Shown here in pieces: positions 1 to 4,599 of a stretch of DNA of 5,463 bases. A program made the translations under genes and the position numbers. This DNA is from a bacterium (GTDB lineage: Bacteria; Chloroflexota; Dormibacteria; UBA8260; Bog-877), in the NCBI GenBank assembly GCA_021802115.1, contig JAKABA010000253.1:1-5463 (forward strand), in the 5' to 3' direction. The stretch's first letter is position 1. The number at the start of each line of letters is the position of its first letter. The notes under the pieces were generated by a model. It had not been told where the DNA came from. It saw nothing but the letters and a program-made list of their open reading frames with translations, and did not search any database.

Positions 1-1200
1 CCCTTTGCCCAGCGGGTGCTGGCCGCCGCCCGTGACGGTCGCGTGCGGCTGGCCTTTCGCCACCGAGTTGACGCCCTGAGCATGAGTGGTGGCGCGGTGA
101 CCGGCGTGAGTGGGGCGGTGCTGGCACCGACCGACGCCGCTCGCGGCACCGAGACCACCAGGGTCGAGGTTGGTTCGTTCCGGTTCGACGCGCCGGCCGT
201 GGTCGTCAGCACCGGGGGGATCGGGGGCGACCAGCAACTGGTTCGGAGCAACTGGCCATCCCGGTTGGGACCGGCGCCCGGCAGGATGCTGACGGGAGTC
301 CCCGCCTTCGTCGACGGGCGGATGTTCGGGATTTGCGCGAGAGTCGGGGCTCGCCTGACGAACTGCGACCGCATGTGGCACTACCCGGAGGGGATTCATA
401 ACTGGAACCCAATCTGGCCCGATCACGGGATCCGCATCCTGCCGGGTCCATCGTCGTTGTGGCTCGATGCCACGGGCACAAGATTGGCAGCGCCGAACTA
501 CCCCGGCTTCGACAGCCTGGGCACGCTCCAGGCGATCACCCGCAGCGGCCACGACCACTCCTGGTTCGTCCTCAACCGAAGAATCGTCGAGCGGGAATTC
601 GCCCTGTCGGGCTCGGAGCAGAACCCGGACCTGACCGGCAAGAGCATCTGGAAGGTGCTCCGCCGGAGCCACTCCGGGGCCGCCCCTCCGGTGCAGGCCT
701 TTCTCGACCGCGGTGCTGACTTTGTGGTGGCCCCCACCCTGGCGGAGCTGGTCGCGGGGATGAACCGCCTGGCCGGAGAGCCCAGAATCCGATTGGATGA
801 CGTGGACCGCCAGATCCGAGCCCGTGATCGGGAGACCGACAACCGATTCACCACCGACCTGCAGGTCGTGGCGATCCGTCATGCCCGGCGCTATCTCGGG
901 GAGCGTCTCATCAGGGTGGCCAAGCCCCATCACCTTCTGGACCCATCCGCGGGTCCGCTGATCGCGGTTCGCCTCACCATCCTCACCCGCAAGACATTGG
1001 GAGGTCTCCAGACCGACCTGTCCGGCCGGGTGCTGCACGAGCGTGGTTTGCCGGTCCCAGGCCTCTACGCGGCCGGGGAGGTGTCTGGTTTCGGCGGGGG
1101 AGGCATGCACGGCTACCGCTCCCTCGAGGGAACCTTCTTGGGAGGCTGCCTCTTCACGGGTCGAGTGGCCGGCCGTGCAGTTGCGGAGTCGGTGCTATGA
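1..1200 (+). CDS. FAD-binding dehydrogenase (KsdD/fumarate reductase flavoprotein family), 5'-truncated
   Basis: The frame is open from base 1 (first residues PFAQR), so the gene starts upstream; 399 residues are visible. Family members are usually about 550 aa, so the N-terminal Rossmann part with the GxGxxG FAD motif is probably missing from view. Visible motifs match the uncharacterised 'FAD-binding dehydrogenase' group related to 3-ketosteroid delta-1-dehydrogenase: STGGIGG (about residues 70-76), DRMWHYPEG (123-131), HGIRILPGPSSLWLDA (142-157), FALSGSEQNPDLT (from about 200), and the C-terminal flavin-binding segment GLYAAGEVSGFGGGGMHGYR (354-373) followed by LEGTFLGGCLFTGR. These enzymes use bound FAD to oxidise or reduce a carbon-carbon bond; the substrate here cannot be told. 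No signal or membrane segment is seen in the visible part. The stop TGA (1198-1200) overlaps an ATG at 1197, suggesting coupling to what follows. An internal GTG at 16 is only a valine codon. Family is secure, function is not. Confidence 0.93.
   Translation, partial: PFAQRVLAAARDGRVRLAFRHRVDALSMSGGAVTGVSGAVLAPTDAARGTETTRVEVGSFRFDAPAVVVSTGGIGGDQQLVRSNWPSRLGPAPGRMLTGVPAFVDGRMFGICARVGARLTNCDRMWHYPEGIHNWNPIWPDHGIRILPGPSSLWLDATGTRLAAPNYPGFDSLGTLQAITRSGHDHSWFVLNRRIVEREFALSGSEQNPDLTGKSIWKVLRRSHSGAAPPVQAFLDRGADFVVAPTLAELVAGMNRLAGEPRIRLDDVDRQIRARDRETDNRFTTDLQVVAIRHARRYLGERLIRVAKPHHLLDPSAGPLIAVRLTILTRKTLGGLQTDLSGRVLHERGLPVPGLYAAGEVSGFGGGGMHGYRSLEGTFLGGCLFTGRVAGRAVAESVL
1185..1188 (+). promoter_or_regulatory. 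Shine-Dalgarno-like GGAG inside the end of the flavoprotein gene
   Basis: GGAG lies 8 nt before the ATG at 1197, a normal ribosome-binding spacing, and sits within the last codons of the dehydrogenase. It has no role for the dehydrogenase itself, so if functional it serves the 28-codon ORF that begins at 1197. A four-base purine match can easily occur by chance in this GC-rich DNA. Confidence 0.3.
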
Positions 1201-1283
1201 CGACGCCCAGGTCAGGTGGGTGGGCCGGGGGTGAGGCCGCCGGAGCCGGACCATCGTCCGTCACCTCGATTCCGGTCCCGTGA
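1197..1283 (+). CDS. Possible 28-aa bridging small ORF between dehydrogenase and lipoprotein
   Basis: The ATG at 1197 overlaps the dehydrogenase stop as ATGA, has GGAG 8 nt upstream, and reads 28 codons to TGA at 1281-1283. That stop overlaps the ATG of the lipoprotein gene as TGATG. The peptide begins MTTPRSGGWAGGE and is rich in Gly, Ala, Ser and Pro, with no transmembrane stretch or known domain. The two overlaps join three reading frames end to end, which would let ribosomes pass by termination and re-initiation to a lipoprotein start that has no visible Shine-Dalgarno sequence. The peptide itself may have no function. Open stretches of this length are common by chance in high-GC DNA, so the call rests only on the arrangement. 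Confidence 0.3.
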   Translation: MTTPRSGGWAGGEAAGAGPSSVTSIPVP

Positions 1284-1675
1284 TGAGCCATGCCCTGGCC
1301 GGTGTTGGGTGGGGGGCTGCGGCGCTGGCGGCGGGCGGCGCGCTACTTCTGGGGTGCGGCGGGTTCCCGGCGGCCGGTTATGGCAGCGTGTCAGGGACCG
1401 TGGCGGCCGGACCCACCTGTCCGGTGGAGCAGGCCGGTGAGCACTGTCCAAACCGACCACTGCGGACGACGGTCAGGGTCATCACTCCGGGAGGGCGTGT
1501 GGTGGCCTCTACCACGTCGGACCGCCGTGGCCAGTATCGCTTGCCGATCCCTGCGGGCACCTACCTCGTGGAAGTTCAGACCGGCGCCTGGCCCCGATGC
1601 CCCGAGCTCCGGATCGTGGTCAACACCTCAAGTGTCACCCGGGCCGACATCCTGTGCGACACCGGCATCCGATGA
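1283..1675 (+). CDS. Small secreted lipoprotein with carboxypeptidase-regulatory-like (transthyretin-type) domain
   Basis: The predicted protein is 130 aa. A hydrophobic N-terminus (AAALAAGGALLLGC) ends in a lipobox LLGC, so signal peptidase II would cut before Cys25 and the mature protein would be lipid-anchored outside the membrane. The n-region has no Lys or Arg, only His3, which is weak for a signal peptide. The rest resembles a single beta-sandwich domain of the CarboxypepD_reg kind: GSVSGTV near residue 35, then TSDRRGQYRLPIPAGTYLVEV at about 78-98. Four further cysteines (46, 55, 106, 125) could form two disulphides outside the cell. The protein ends in CDTGIR. Start choice: ATG at 1283 overlaps an upstream stop as TGATG; GTG at 1280, directly in front and in frame, is equally possible and adds one residue. 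No Shine-Dalgarno sequence is visible. Export and fold are well supported; the biological role is unknown, with surface binding or adhesion only a guess. Confidence 0.82.
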   Translation: MSHALAGVGWGAAALAAGGALLLGCGGFPAAGYGSVSGTVAAGPTCPVEQAGEHCPNRPLRTTVRVITPGGRVVASTTSDRRGQYRLPIPAGTYLVEVQTGAWPRCPELRIVVNTSSVTRADILCDTGIR

Positions 1676-1832
1676 CCGCCCTGGTCGTCCGGCGCCTGGC
1701 GGCCACGCAGCGACGGCGTGACCCGACGTCCGGTCCCCGGCTCGCAGCGGAGCCCGTGCTCCCCAGAAGCTGAATTCGATGTCAGGCCCGGGTGCGACCG
1801 GGCTCGGTGGTCGCGCCGGCGGGACCCTTCCC

Positions 1833-1856
1833 ACCACCTGGATCCGGTGGTCCGGA
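1833..1856. repeat. Two overlapping inverted repeats upstream of the B12-subunit gene
   Basis: ACCACC (1833-1838) pairs with GGTGGT (1846-1851) around a 7-nt centre. TCCGG (1843-1847) pairs with CCGGA (1852-1856) around TGGT. The two share bases and could not both fold at once. They end 56 bp before the -10 hexamer of the next gene, so an operator half-site pair is possible. Short GC-rich repeats are frequent by chance here. Confidence 0.3.
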
Positions 1857-1912
1857 CGCCCCGGTCGTTCGCCTTCCCCGGCCCATCGAACGGCCTCGCC
1901 CGCGGAGCGACT

Positions 1913-1918
1913 TACACT
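1913..1918 (+). promoter_or_regulatory. -10 promoter element for a leaderless start
   Basis: TACACT fits the TANNNT form of a housekeeping -10 box and is an AT-rich island in GC-rich sequence. It is followed by six bases (GAGCCA) and then the ATG at 1925, the distance at which transcription normally begins. The mRNA would therefore start at or next to the start codon. No good -35 box is seen about 17 nt upstream, and no Shine-Dalgarno sequence precedes the gene, which agrees with leaderless translation. Confidence 0.6.
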
Positions 1919-1924
1919 GAGCCA

Positions 1925-2341
1925 ATGCGGAACAGGCCGGTTCGGATCCTCACCGCCAAGGTCGGGTTGGACGGGCACGACCGTGGCGTCAAGATCATCT
2001 CGCGGGCGCTGCGGGACGCGGGCGTCGAGGTCATCTACACCGGCCTGCACCAGACCCCGGCGCAGGTCGTCGATGCCGCCATTCAGGAGGATGTCGACGG
2101 CATCGGAATCTCGCTGCTGTCAGGGGCCCACATGACCCTGTTCCCCGAGGTGATCAGGCTGCTGGCGGAGCGCAATGCCGCAGACATCGTGGTCTTCGGT
2201 GGAGGCATCGTGCCGCCAGAGGATGTGGAGGCACTCAAGAAGCTGGGGGTCGATGAGGTGTTCACCCCCGGGACCAGCATGCAGGCGATCGTGGATTACG
2301 TCAACCGGCGCTTCGGCGCGGTGCCAGCGGGCACGCCCTGA
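1925..2341 (+). CDS. Cobalamin-binding subunit/C-terminal domain of methylmalonyl-CoA mutase type (stand-alone)
   Basis: The 138-aa protein is a complete B12-binding Rossmann domain of the MCM C-terminal family. It carries the full signature: D16-x-H18-x-x-G21, S63-x-L65 after 41 residues, and the G92-G94 run after 26 more. His18 would be the lower axial ligand to cobalt. Such proteins hold adenosylcobalamin and pair with a separate catalytic TIM-barrel subunit of roughly 550 aa that binds the acyl-CoA and rearranges its carbon skeleton, as in (R)-methylmalonyl-CoA/succinyl-CoA interconversion. No large subunit, epimerase or MeaB-type chaperone is in the window, so the true substrate (methylmalonyl-, isobutyryl-, ethylmalonyl- or hydroxyisobutyryl-CoA) cannot be told. 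The ATG at 1925 was chosen because the family begins with a short lead to ILTAKVGLDGHDRG and because a -10 box sits 6 bp before it. A longer in-frame extension from GTG 1718 was rejected. Family assignment is very secure. Confidence 0.95.
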   Translation: MRNRPVRILTAKVGLDGHDRGVKIISRALRDAGVEVIYTGLHQTPAQVVDAAIQEDVDGIGISLLSGAHMTLFPEVIRLLAERNAADIVVFGGGIVPPEDVEALKKLGVDEVFTPGTSMQAIVDYVNRRFGAVPAGTP

Positions 2342-2351
2342 ATTCCGAGTT

Positions 2352-2360
2352 TGGTAAGAT
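2352..2360 (+). promoter_or_regulatory. Extended -10 promoter for rplY
   Basis: TGGTAAGAT contains a TGn extension directly before the hexamer TAAGAT (2355-2360), 11 nt after the preceding stop codon. There is no TTGACA-like -35 at the expected distance, which the TGn extension can compensate for. Transcription would begin near 2366-2368 and give a leader of about 55 nt. This suggests that rplY has its own promoter and does not depend only on read-through from the B12-subunit gene. Confidence 0.5.
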
Positions 2361-2372
2361 CCGGCAGCACCA

Positions 2373-2390
2373 CTCCCGCCGCCGAGGGAG
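2373..2390 (+). repeat. Short hairpin in the rplY leader
   Basis: CTCCC (2373-2377) pairs with GGGAG (2386-2390) over an 8-nt loop inside the predicted 5' leader. A further pair CCGGC (2361-2365)/GCCGG (2391-2395) encloses it in the DNA, but its left arm lies upstream of the predicted transcription start. The hairpin lies 22 nt before the GAGGT ribosome-binding site, so it does not mask that site directly. No known ribosomal-protein autoregulatory motif is recognised. Confidence 0.25.
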
Positions 2391-2412
2391 GCCGGGACCT
2401 GCTCGTCAGATC

Positions 2413-2417
2413 GAGGT
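2413..2417 (+). promoter_or_regulatory. Ribosome-binding site of rplY
   Basis: GAGGT lies 3 nt before the ATG at 2421, which is a tight spacing. It supports that ATG, which also gives the normal N-terminus of the L25 family. Confidence 0.5.
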
Positions 2418-2420
2418 CGT

Positions 2421-3053
2421 ATGACTCTTAAGCTTGAGGCTTCGCGCCGCTCCACCACCGGACGACATGTGAACCAGCTGCGCCGGGAGGGGCTGGTGCC
2501 GGGAGTCGTCTACGGTCACAAGGTCGCTCCCATCATGGTGGAGGTGCCCGCCAAGGAGCTCGCCAAGACGGTTCACATGGTCGGCAAGAGCCATCTGCTC
2601 CAGCTCAAGGTGGCCGGGGAGCGGCGCCAGCGGCCGGTCCTGATCAAGGAACTCCAGCTCAACCCGCGCTCCAGCGCCGCCCTGCACGTCGACTTCTTCC
2701 AGGTGAACCTCGAGGAGAAGCTCACGGTGCAGGTGCAGGTGGTCCTCACCGGTGAGTCCCCGGCCGTCAAGTTCAACGTCGGCGAGCTCCTGCATGTGGT
2801 TCACACCCTGGAGGTGAGCTGCCTCCCCGACGCCATCCCCGGCGAGATCCCGGTCGACATCTCGGGCCTGGCCGAGGTGGATGATGCCGTCCGTCTGTCC
2901 GACATCACCCTGCCGGAGGGGGTCGAGTTCAACGCCGCCATCGACCCAGCGGAGATCCTGGTGAAGATCGCCCAGGCCAGGGTCGTCGCCGAGGAGCCGG
3001 TCGCCGAAGCGGTGGCGGCGCCGGAGGAGCCGGAGGCCGCTTCCCCGGAGTAG
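2421..3053 (+). CDS. rplY: 50S ribosomal protein L25 (uL25-like, CTC/TL5 long form)
   Basis: The product is 210 aa, the long two-domain form known as TL5 or CTC rather than the short E. coli L25 of about 94 aa. Residues 1-95 form the 5S-rRNA-binding beta barrel, with the typical RRSTTGRHVNQLRREGLVPGVVYGHK near the N-terminus and HVDFFQV at about 89-95. Residues 96-187 match the TL5 C-terminal domain (VQVVLTGESPAVK, then LEVSCLPDAIPGEIPVDISGL and LPEGVEF). The last 20 or so residues are an acidic Ala/Glu/Pro tail, common in this family and probably disordered. The protein binds 5S rRNA in the central protuberance of the large subunit; in Bacillus the ctc homologue is a general stress gene. The peptidyl-tRNA hydrolase gene pth, often found next to it, is absent here. 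The gene has its own likely promoter and converges on rarA with only 3 bp between stop codons. The assignment is very secure. Confidence 0.97.
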   Translation: MTLKLEASRRSTTGRHVNQLRREGLVPGVVYGHKVAPIMVEVPAKELAKTVHMVGKSHLLQLKVAGERRQRPVLIKELQLNPRSSAALHVDFFQVNLEEKLTVQVQVVLTGESPAVKFNVGELLHVVHTLEVSCLPDAIPGEIPVDISGLAEVDDAVRLSDITLPEGVEFNAAIDPAEILVKIAQARVVAEEPVAEAVAAPEEPEAASPE

Positions 3054-3064
3054 GGCCTACTCCG
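3046..3064. terminator. Perfect 19-nt palindrome over both convergent stop codons, possible bidirectional terminator
   Basis: CGGAGTAGG (3046-3054), one central G (3055) and CCTACTCCG (3056-3064) form a perfect inverted repeat. The rplY stop TAG (3051-3053) and the rarA stop TAG on the other strand (3057-3059) both lie inside it. Both genes end in a Glu codon GAG followed by TAG, which creates the symmetry. With a minimal loop an RNA stem of 7-8 bp could form on either transcript. There is no T-tract after it in either direction, so classic intrinsic termination is not shown; hairpins without U-tracts have been proposed as terminators in high-GC bacteria. Confidence 0.5.
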
Positions 3065-4427
3065 CCTTTGGTGGGCCCGCTCGCCGCTGCCGGGCCCGGC
3101 TCAGTCTTCGGGCCAGCTCGGATTCTGTGCCGCGATCGGTGGGGCGATAGTAGGATCGCCGGTCCAGCTCGGGCGGGAGGTGGGGCTGGTCGACCAGGCC
3201 CTCAGGATCGTCGTGGGCGTACTGGTACCCGGCGCCGAAGCCCGCGGCCCGATCGCGGCTGGTGACGGCGTTGCGGAGATGGAGTGGCACCGCCAGCTGG
3301 CCATGGCTCGCAACGTCATCGGCGGCCAGCGCGTAGGCCCGATATGAGGAGTTGCTCTTGGGCGCGAGGGCCAGGAAGATGGCCGCCTCGGTCAGGGGCA
3401 GGCGGCACTCGGGCATGCCCACCAGGGCGGCGGCTTGGTGCGCGGCCACCGCCAGCTGCAGCGCCTGCGGCTCGGCCAGCCCCACGTCCTCGGCGGCCAG
3501 GATCACCATCCGGCGAGCCGGGAGCAGCGGGTCCTCGCCGGCTTCCAGCAGGCGGGCCAGCCAGTAGACCGCAGCGTCGGGGTCGCTGCCCCGCATCGAC
3601 TTGATGAAGGCGGAGAGGATCTGGTAGTGGAGATCACCCGCGCGATCATGGAGCAGGTGGGGGCTGCTGAGAGCCCGCTTCACCTCGGCCGGCGCTATCT
3701 GGCCACGCTCCGGCACTCCCTCGGCGGCGCGCTCCAGGGCGTTGAGCATCAGGCGGACATCCCCGCCGCTGCGCCGAATGAGCATCCCCCGGGCTTCATC
3801 GGACAGCGTCAGGCCCCTCGCCCCCAGTCCTCGCTCCCGGTCTGCCAGGGCGCGATCCAGGACCGAGGCCAGGTCCTCGCCAGACAGGGGCCTCAGGTCG
3901 AGCAGCTGGACTCGCGAGAGCAGCGCCCCCGTCAGCTGAAAGCTGGGATTCTCGGTGGTGGCTCCGATCAGGACGAGCAGGCCACTCTCCACGTGCGGCA
4001 GCAGCGCGTCCTGTTGGGTGCGGCTGAAGTGGTGGATCTCATCCAAGAACAGGACGGTGCTCTGGCCCAGCCGCCGGCGCTGCTGAGCCTCCGCCACCAG
4101 CCGTCGGATGTCCGCCACCCCCGCGGAGACGGCGGACAACGCCACCAGATGGGCGCGCTGCGCGCTCGCCAGCAGCTGGGCGATGGTGGTCTTCCCGGTT
4201 CCCGGAGGGCCCACCAGCACCAGCGACTGCAGTCGCGCTCCCTCCAGGGCCGGTCGCAGCGTTCCCTGTGTCCCCAGCAGGTGTTCCTGGCCGACCACGT
4301 CCTGCCAGCGCTGAGGGCGCAGCCGGGTGGCCAGCGGGGCATCGTCCAGTTCGGGGGAGTCCGATGGCGGGGCCTCCACCTCGGCCGAAGTGGCGTTGGC
4401 CCGGTCGTCCGAGAAGAGGTCCTGCAC
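3057..4427 (-). CDS. rarA: Replication-associated recombination protein RarA (MgsA, AAA+ ATPase)
   Basis: The product is 456 aa, a normal length for RarA/MgsA/WRNIP1-type ATPases. From the chosen GTG start: the N-terminal DLF motif (residues 3-5), [18 protein letters not shown] (35-52), Walker A GPPGTGKT (73-80), Walker B VLFLDE (125-130) followed by IHHF, sensor-1 GATTEN (155-160), the arginine-finger region LLSRVQ (169-174), and sensor-2 [12 protein letters not shown] (221-232). The C-terminal clamp-loader-like tetramerisation part contains [29 protein letters not shown] (272-300), [14 protein letters not shown] (305-318) and KSNSSYRA (357-364). RarA acts at stalled replication forks and is loader-like, interacting with SSB and DNA ends. 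The frame stays open to 4922, but that part is antisense to the ThDP gene. GTG at 4427 is preferred because the family starts with xDLF and because a -10-like CAATAT lies 6 bp before it; GTG at 4511 is a weaker alternative. The protein has a spacer rich in acidic and Ser/Pro residues at 8-30. Confidence 0.97.
   Translation of the reverse strand: MQDLFSDDRANATSAEVEAPPSDSPELDDAPLATRLRPQRWQDVVGQEHLLGTQGTLRPALEGARLQSLVLVGPPGTGKTTIAQLLASAQRAHLVALSAVSAGVADIRRLVAEAQQRRRLGQSTVLFLDEIHHFSRTQQDALLPHVESGLLVLIGATTENPSFQLTGALLSRVQLLDLRPLSGEDLASVLDRALADRERGLGARGLTLSDEARGMLIRRSGGDVRLMLNALERAAEGVPERGQIAPAEVKRALSSPHLLHDRAGDLHYQILSAFIKSMRGSDPDAAVYWLARLLEAGEDPLLPARRMVILAAEDVGLAEPQALQLAVAAHQAAALVGMPECRLPLTEAAIFLALAPKSNSSYRAYALAADDVASHGQLAVPLHLRNAVTSRDRAAGFGAGYQYAHDDPEGLVDQPHLPPELDRRSYYRPTDRGTESELARRLSRARQRRAGPPKAE
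3073..3097. repeat. GC-only inverted repeat inside the 3' end of rarA
   Basis: GGGCCCG (3073-3079) pairs perfectly with CGGGCCC (3091-3097) over an 11-nt loop. For the rplY transcript this would be a second hairpin starting 20 nt after its stop codon, in tandem with the palindrome at 3046-3064, and could help end that transcript. It lies in the C-terminal codons of rarA (Arg/Ala/Gly/Pro-rich), so codon bias alone could produce it. No T-tract follows. Confidence 0.3.
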
Positions 4428-4433
4428 AGGCTC

Positions 4434-4439
4434 ATATTG
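4434..4439 (-). promoter_or_regulatory. -10-like element for a possibly leaderless rarA
   Basis: On the minus strand CAATAT is followed by GAGCCT and then the GTG start at 4427. The A at position 2 and the T at position 6 of the hexamer, the most conserved -10 positions, are present, but the first base is C. There is no Shine-Dalgarno sequence before the GTG. The layout is the same as before the B12-subunit gene (TACACT-GAGCCA-ATG). No -35 is recognised. Confidence 0.4.
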
Positions 4440-4497
4440 GACCCAGCGCCGGTCCCCGCGCCCATGCCCACGACGAGCGTGAATCCCGCTGCTGTGG

Positions 4498-4525
4498 GCC
4501 CCGGCTTTCACCCGTGCGCCGGGGC
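4498..4525. repeat. 8-bp perfect inverted repeat in the divergent promoter region
   Basis: GCCCCGGC (4498-4505) and GCCGGGGC (4518-4525) are perfect reverse complements separated by 12 nt (TTTCACCCGTGC). The centre-to-centre distance is 20 bp, about two helical turns, which would suit a dimeric regulator binding one face of the DNA. As RNA it would form an all-GC stem. It lies between two divergent genes, in a place where a shared operator would be expected. Confidence 0.4.
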
Positions 4526-4548
4526 GCTCTGAGACGAGATGATGGGGT

Positions 4549-4566
4549 GCCCGGGGCGCGCCGGGC
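4549..4566. repeat. 6-bp inverted repeat upstream of the ThDP-enzyme gene
   Basis: GCCCGG (4549-4554) and CCGGGC (4561-4566) flank GGCGCG. It begins 23 bp after the first inverted repeat ends and stops 33 bp before the ATG at 4600. It could be a second operator or a leader hairpin, but short all-GC repeats are expected by chance in this composition. Confidence 0.25.
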
Positions 4567-4587
4567 TCCACCAACCGCCACCGAGCT

Positions 4588-4592
4588 GGGAG
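4588..4592 (+). promoter_or_regulatory. Ribosome-binding site of the ThDP-enzyme gene
   Basis: GGGAG lies 7 nt before the ATG at 4600. This is a clear Shine-Dalgarno match with standard spacing and fixes the start codon. Confidence 0.7.
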
Positions 4593-4599
4593 AAACCGG

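Larger units (their letters stand above)
1676..1924. other. 249-bp intergenic region upstream of the B12-subunit gene
   Basis: No convincing gene lies here. The open frame that runs into the next gene from GTG 1718 translates to an Arg/Pro/Ser-rich string with no family features, so it is treated as non-coding. The stretch contains two overlapping short inverted repeats at 1833-1856 and a -10-like hexamer at 1913-1918. No U-tract terminator is seen after the lipoprotein gene. Confidence 0.7.
4428..4599. other. 172-bp divergent intergenic region between rarA and the ThDP-enzyme gene
   Basis: This region must carry the promoters of both genes. It holds the rarA -10-like element near its left end, an 8-bp inverted repeat at 4498-4525, a 6-bp inverted repeat at 4549-4566, and the Shine-Dalgarno site of the ThDP gene at the right end. 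A weak -10-like GATGAT is seen at 4538-4543 for the rightward gene, without a matching -35. No small gene is supported. Confidence 0.65.

Noticed and set aside
1290..1721. 143-codon plus-strand frame overlapping the lipoprotein gene
   Set aside because: It is an Arg/Pro/Trp-rich shadow frame; the lipobox and beta-domain pattern belong to the frame starting at 1280/1283.
1718..1924. Upstream in-frame extension of the B12-subunit gene from GTG 1718
   Set aside because: The extra 69 residues look like translated non-coding DNA, the family starts near ILTAKVGLDGHDRG, and a -10 box lies inside this stretch just before ATG 1925.
1676..1924. Cobalamin riboswitch before the B12-subunit gene
   Set aside because: No B12-box-like conserved element or long leader structure was recognised, and the likely transcription start is at the start codon.
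2361..2395. Nested hairpin as an intrinsic terminator after the B12-subunit gene
   Set aside because: There is no T-tract, the outer left arm touches the predicted -10 box of rplY, and the outer and inner stems are separated by an uneven 7-nt bulge.
3435..4532. 365-codon plus-strand open frame opposite rarA
   Set aside because: The translation is Gln/Arg/Gly-rich low-complexity sequence of the kind made by the reverse of a high-GC gene; rarA on the other strand has every AAA+ motif intact.
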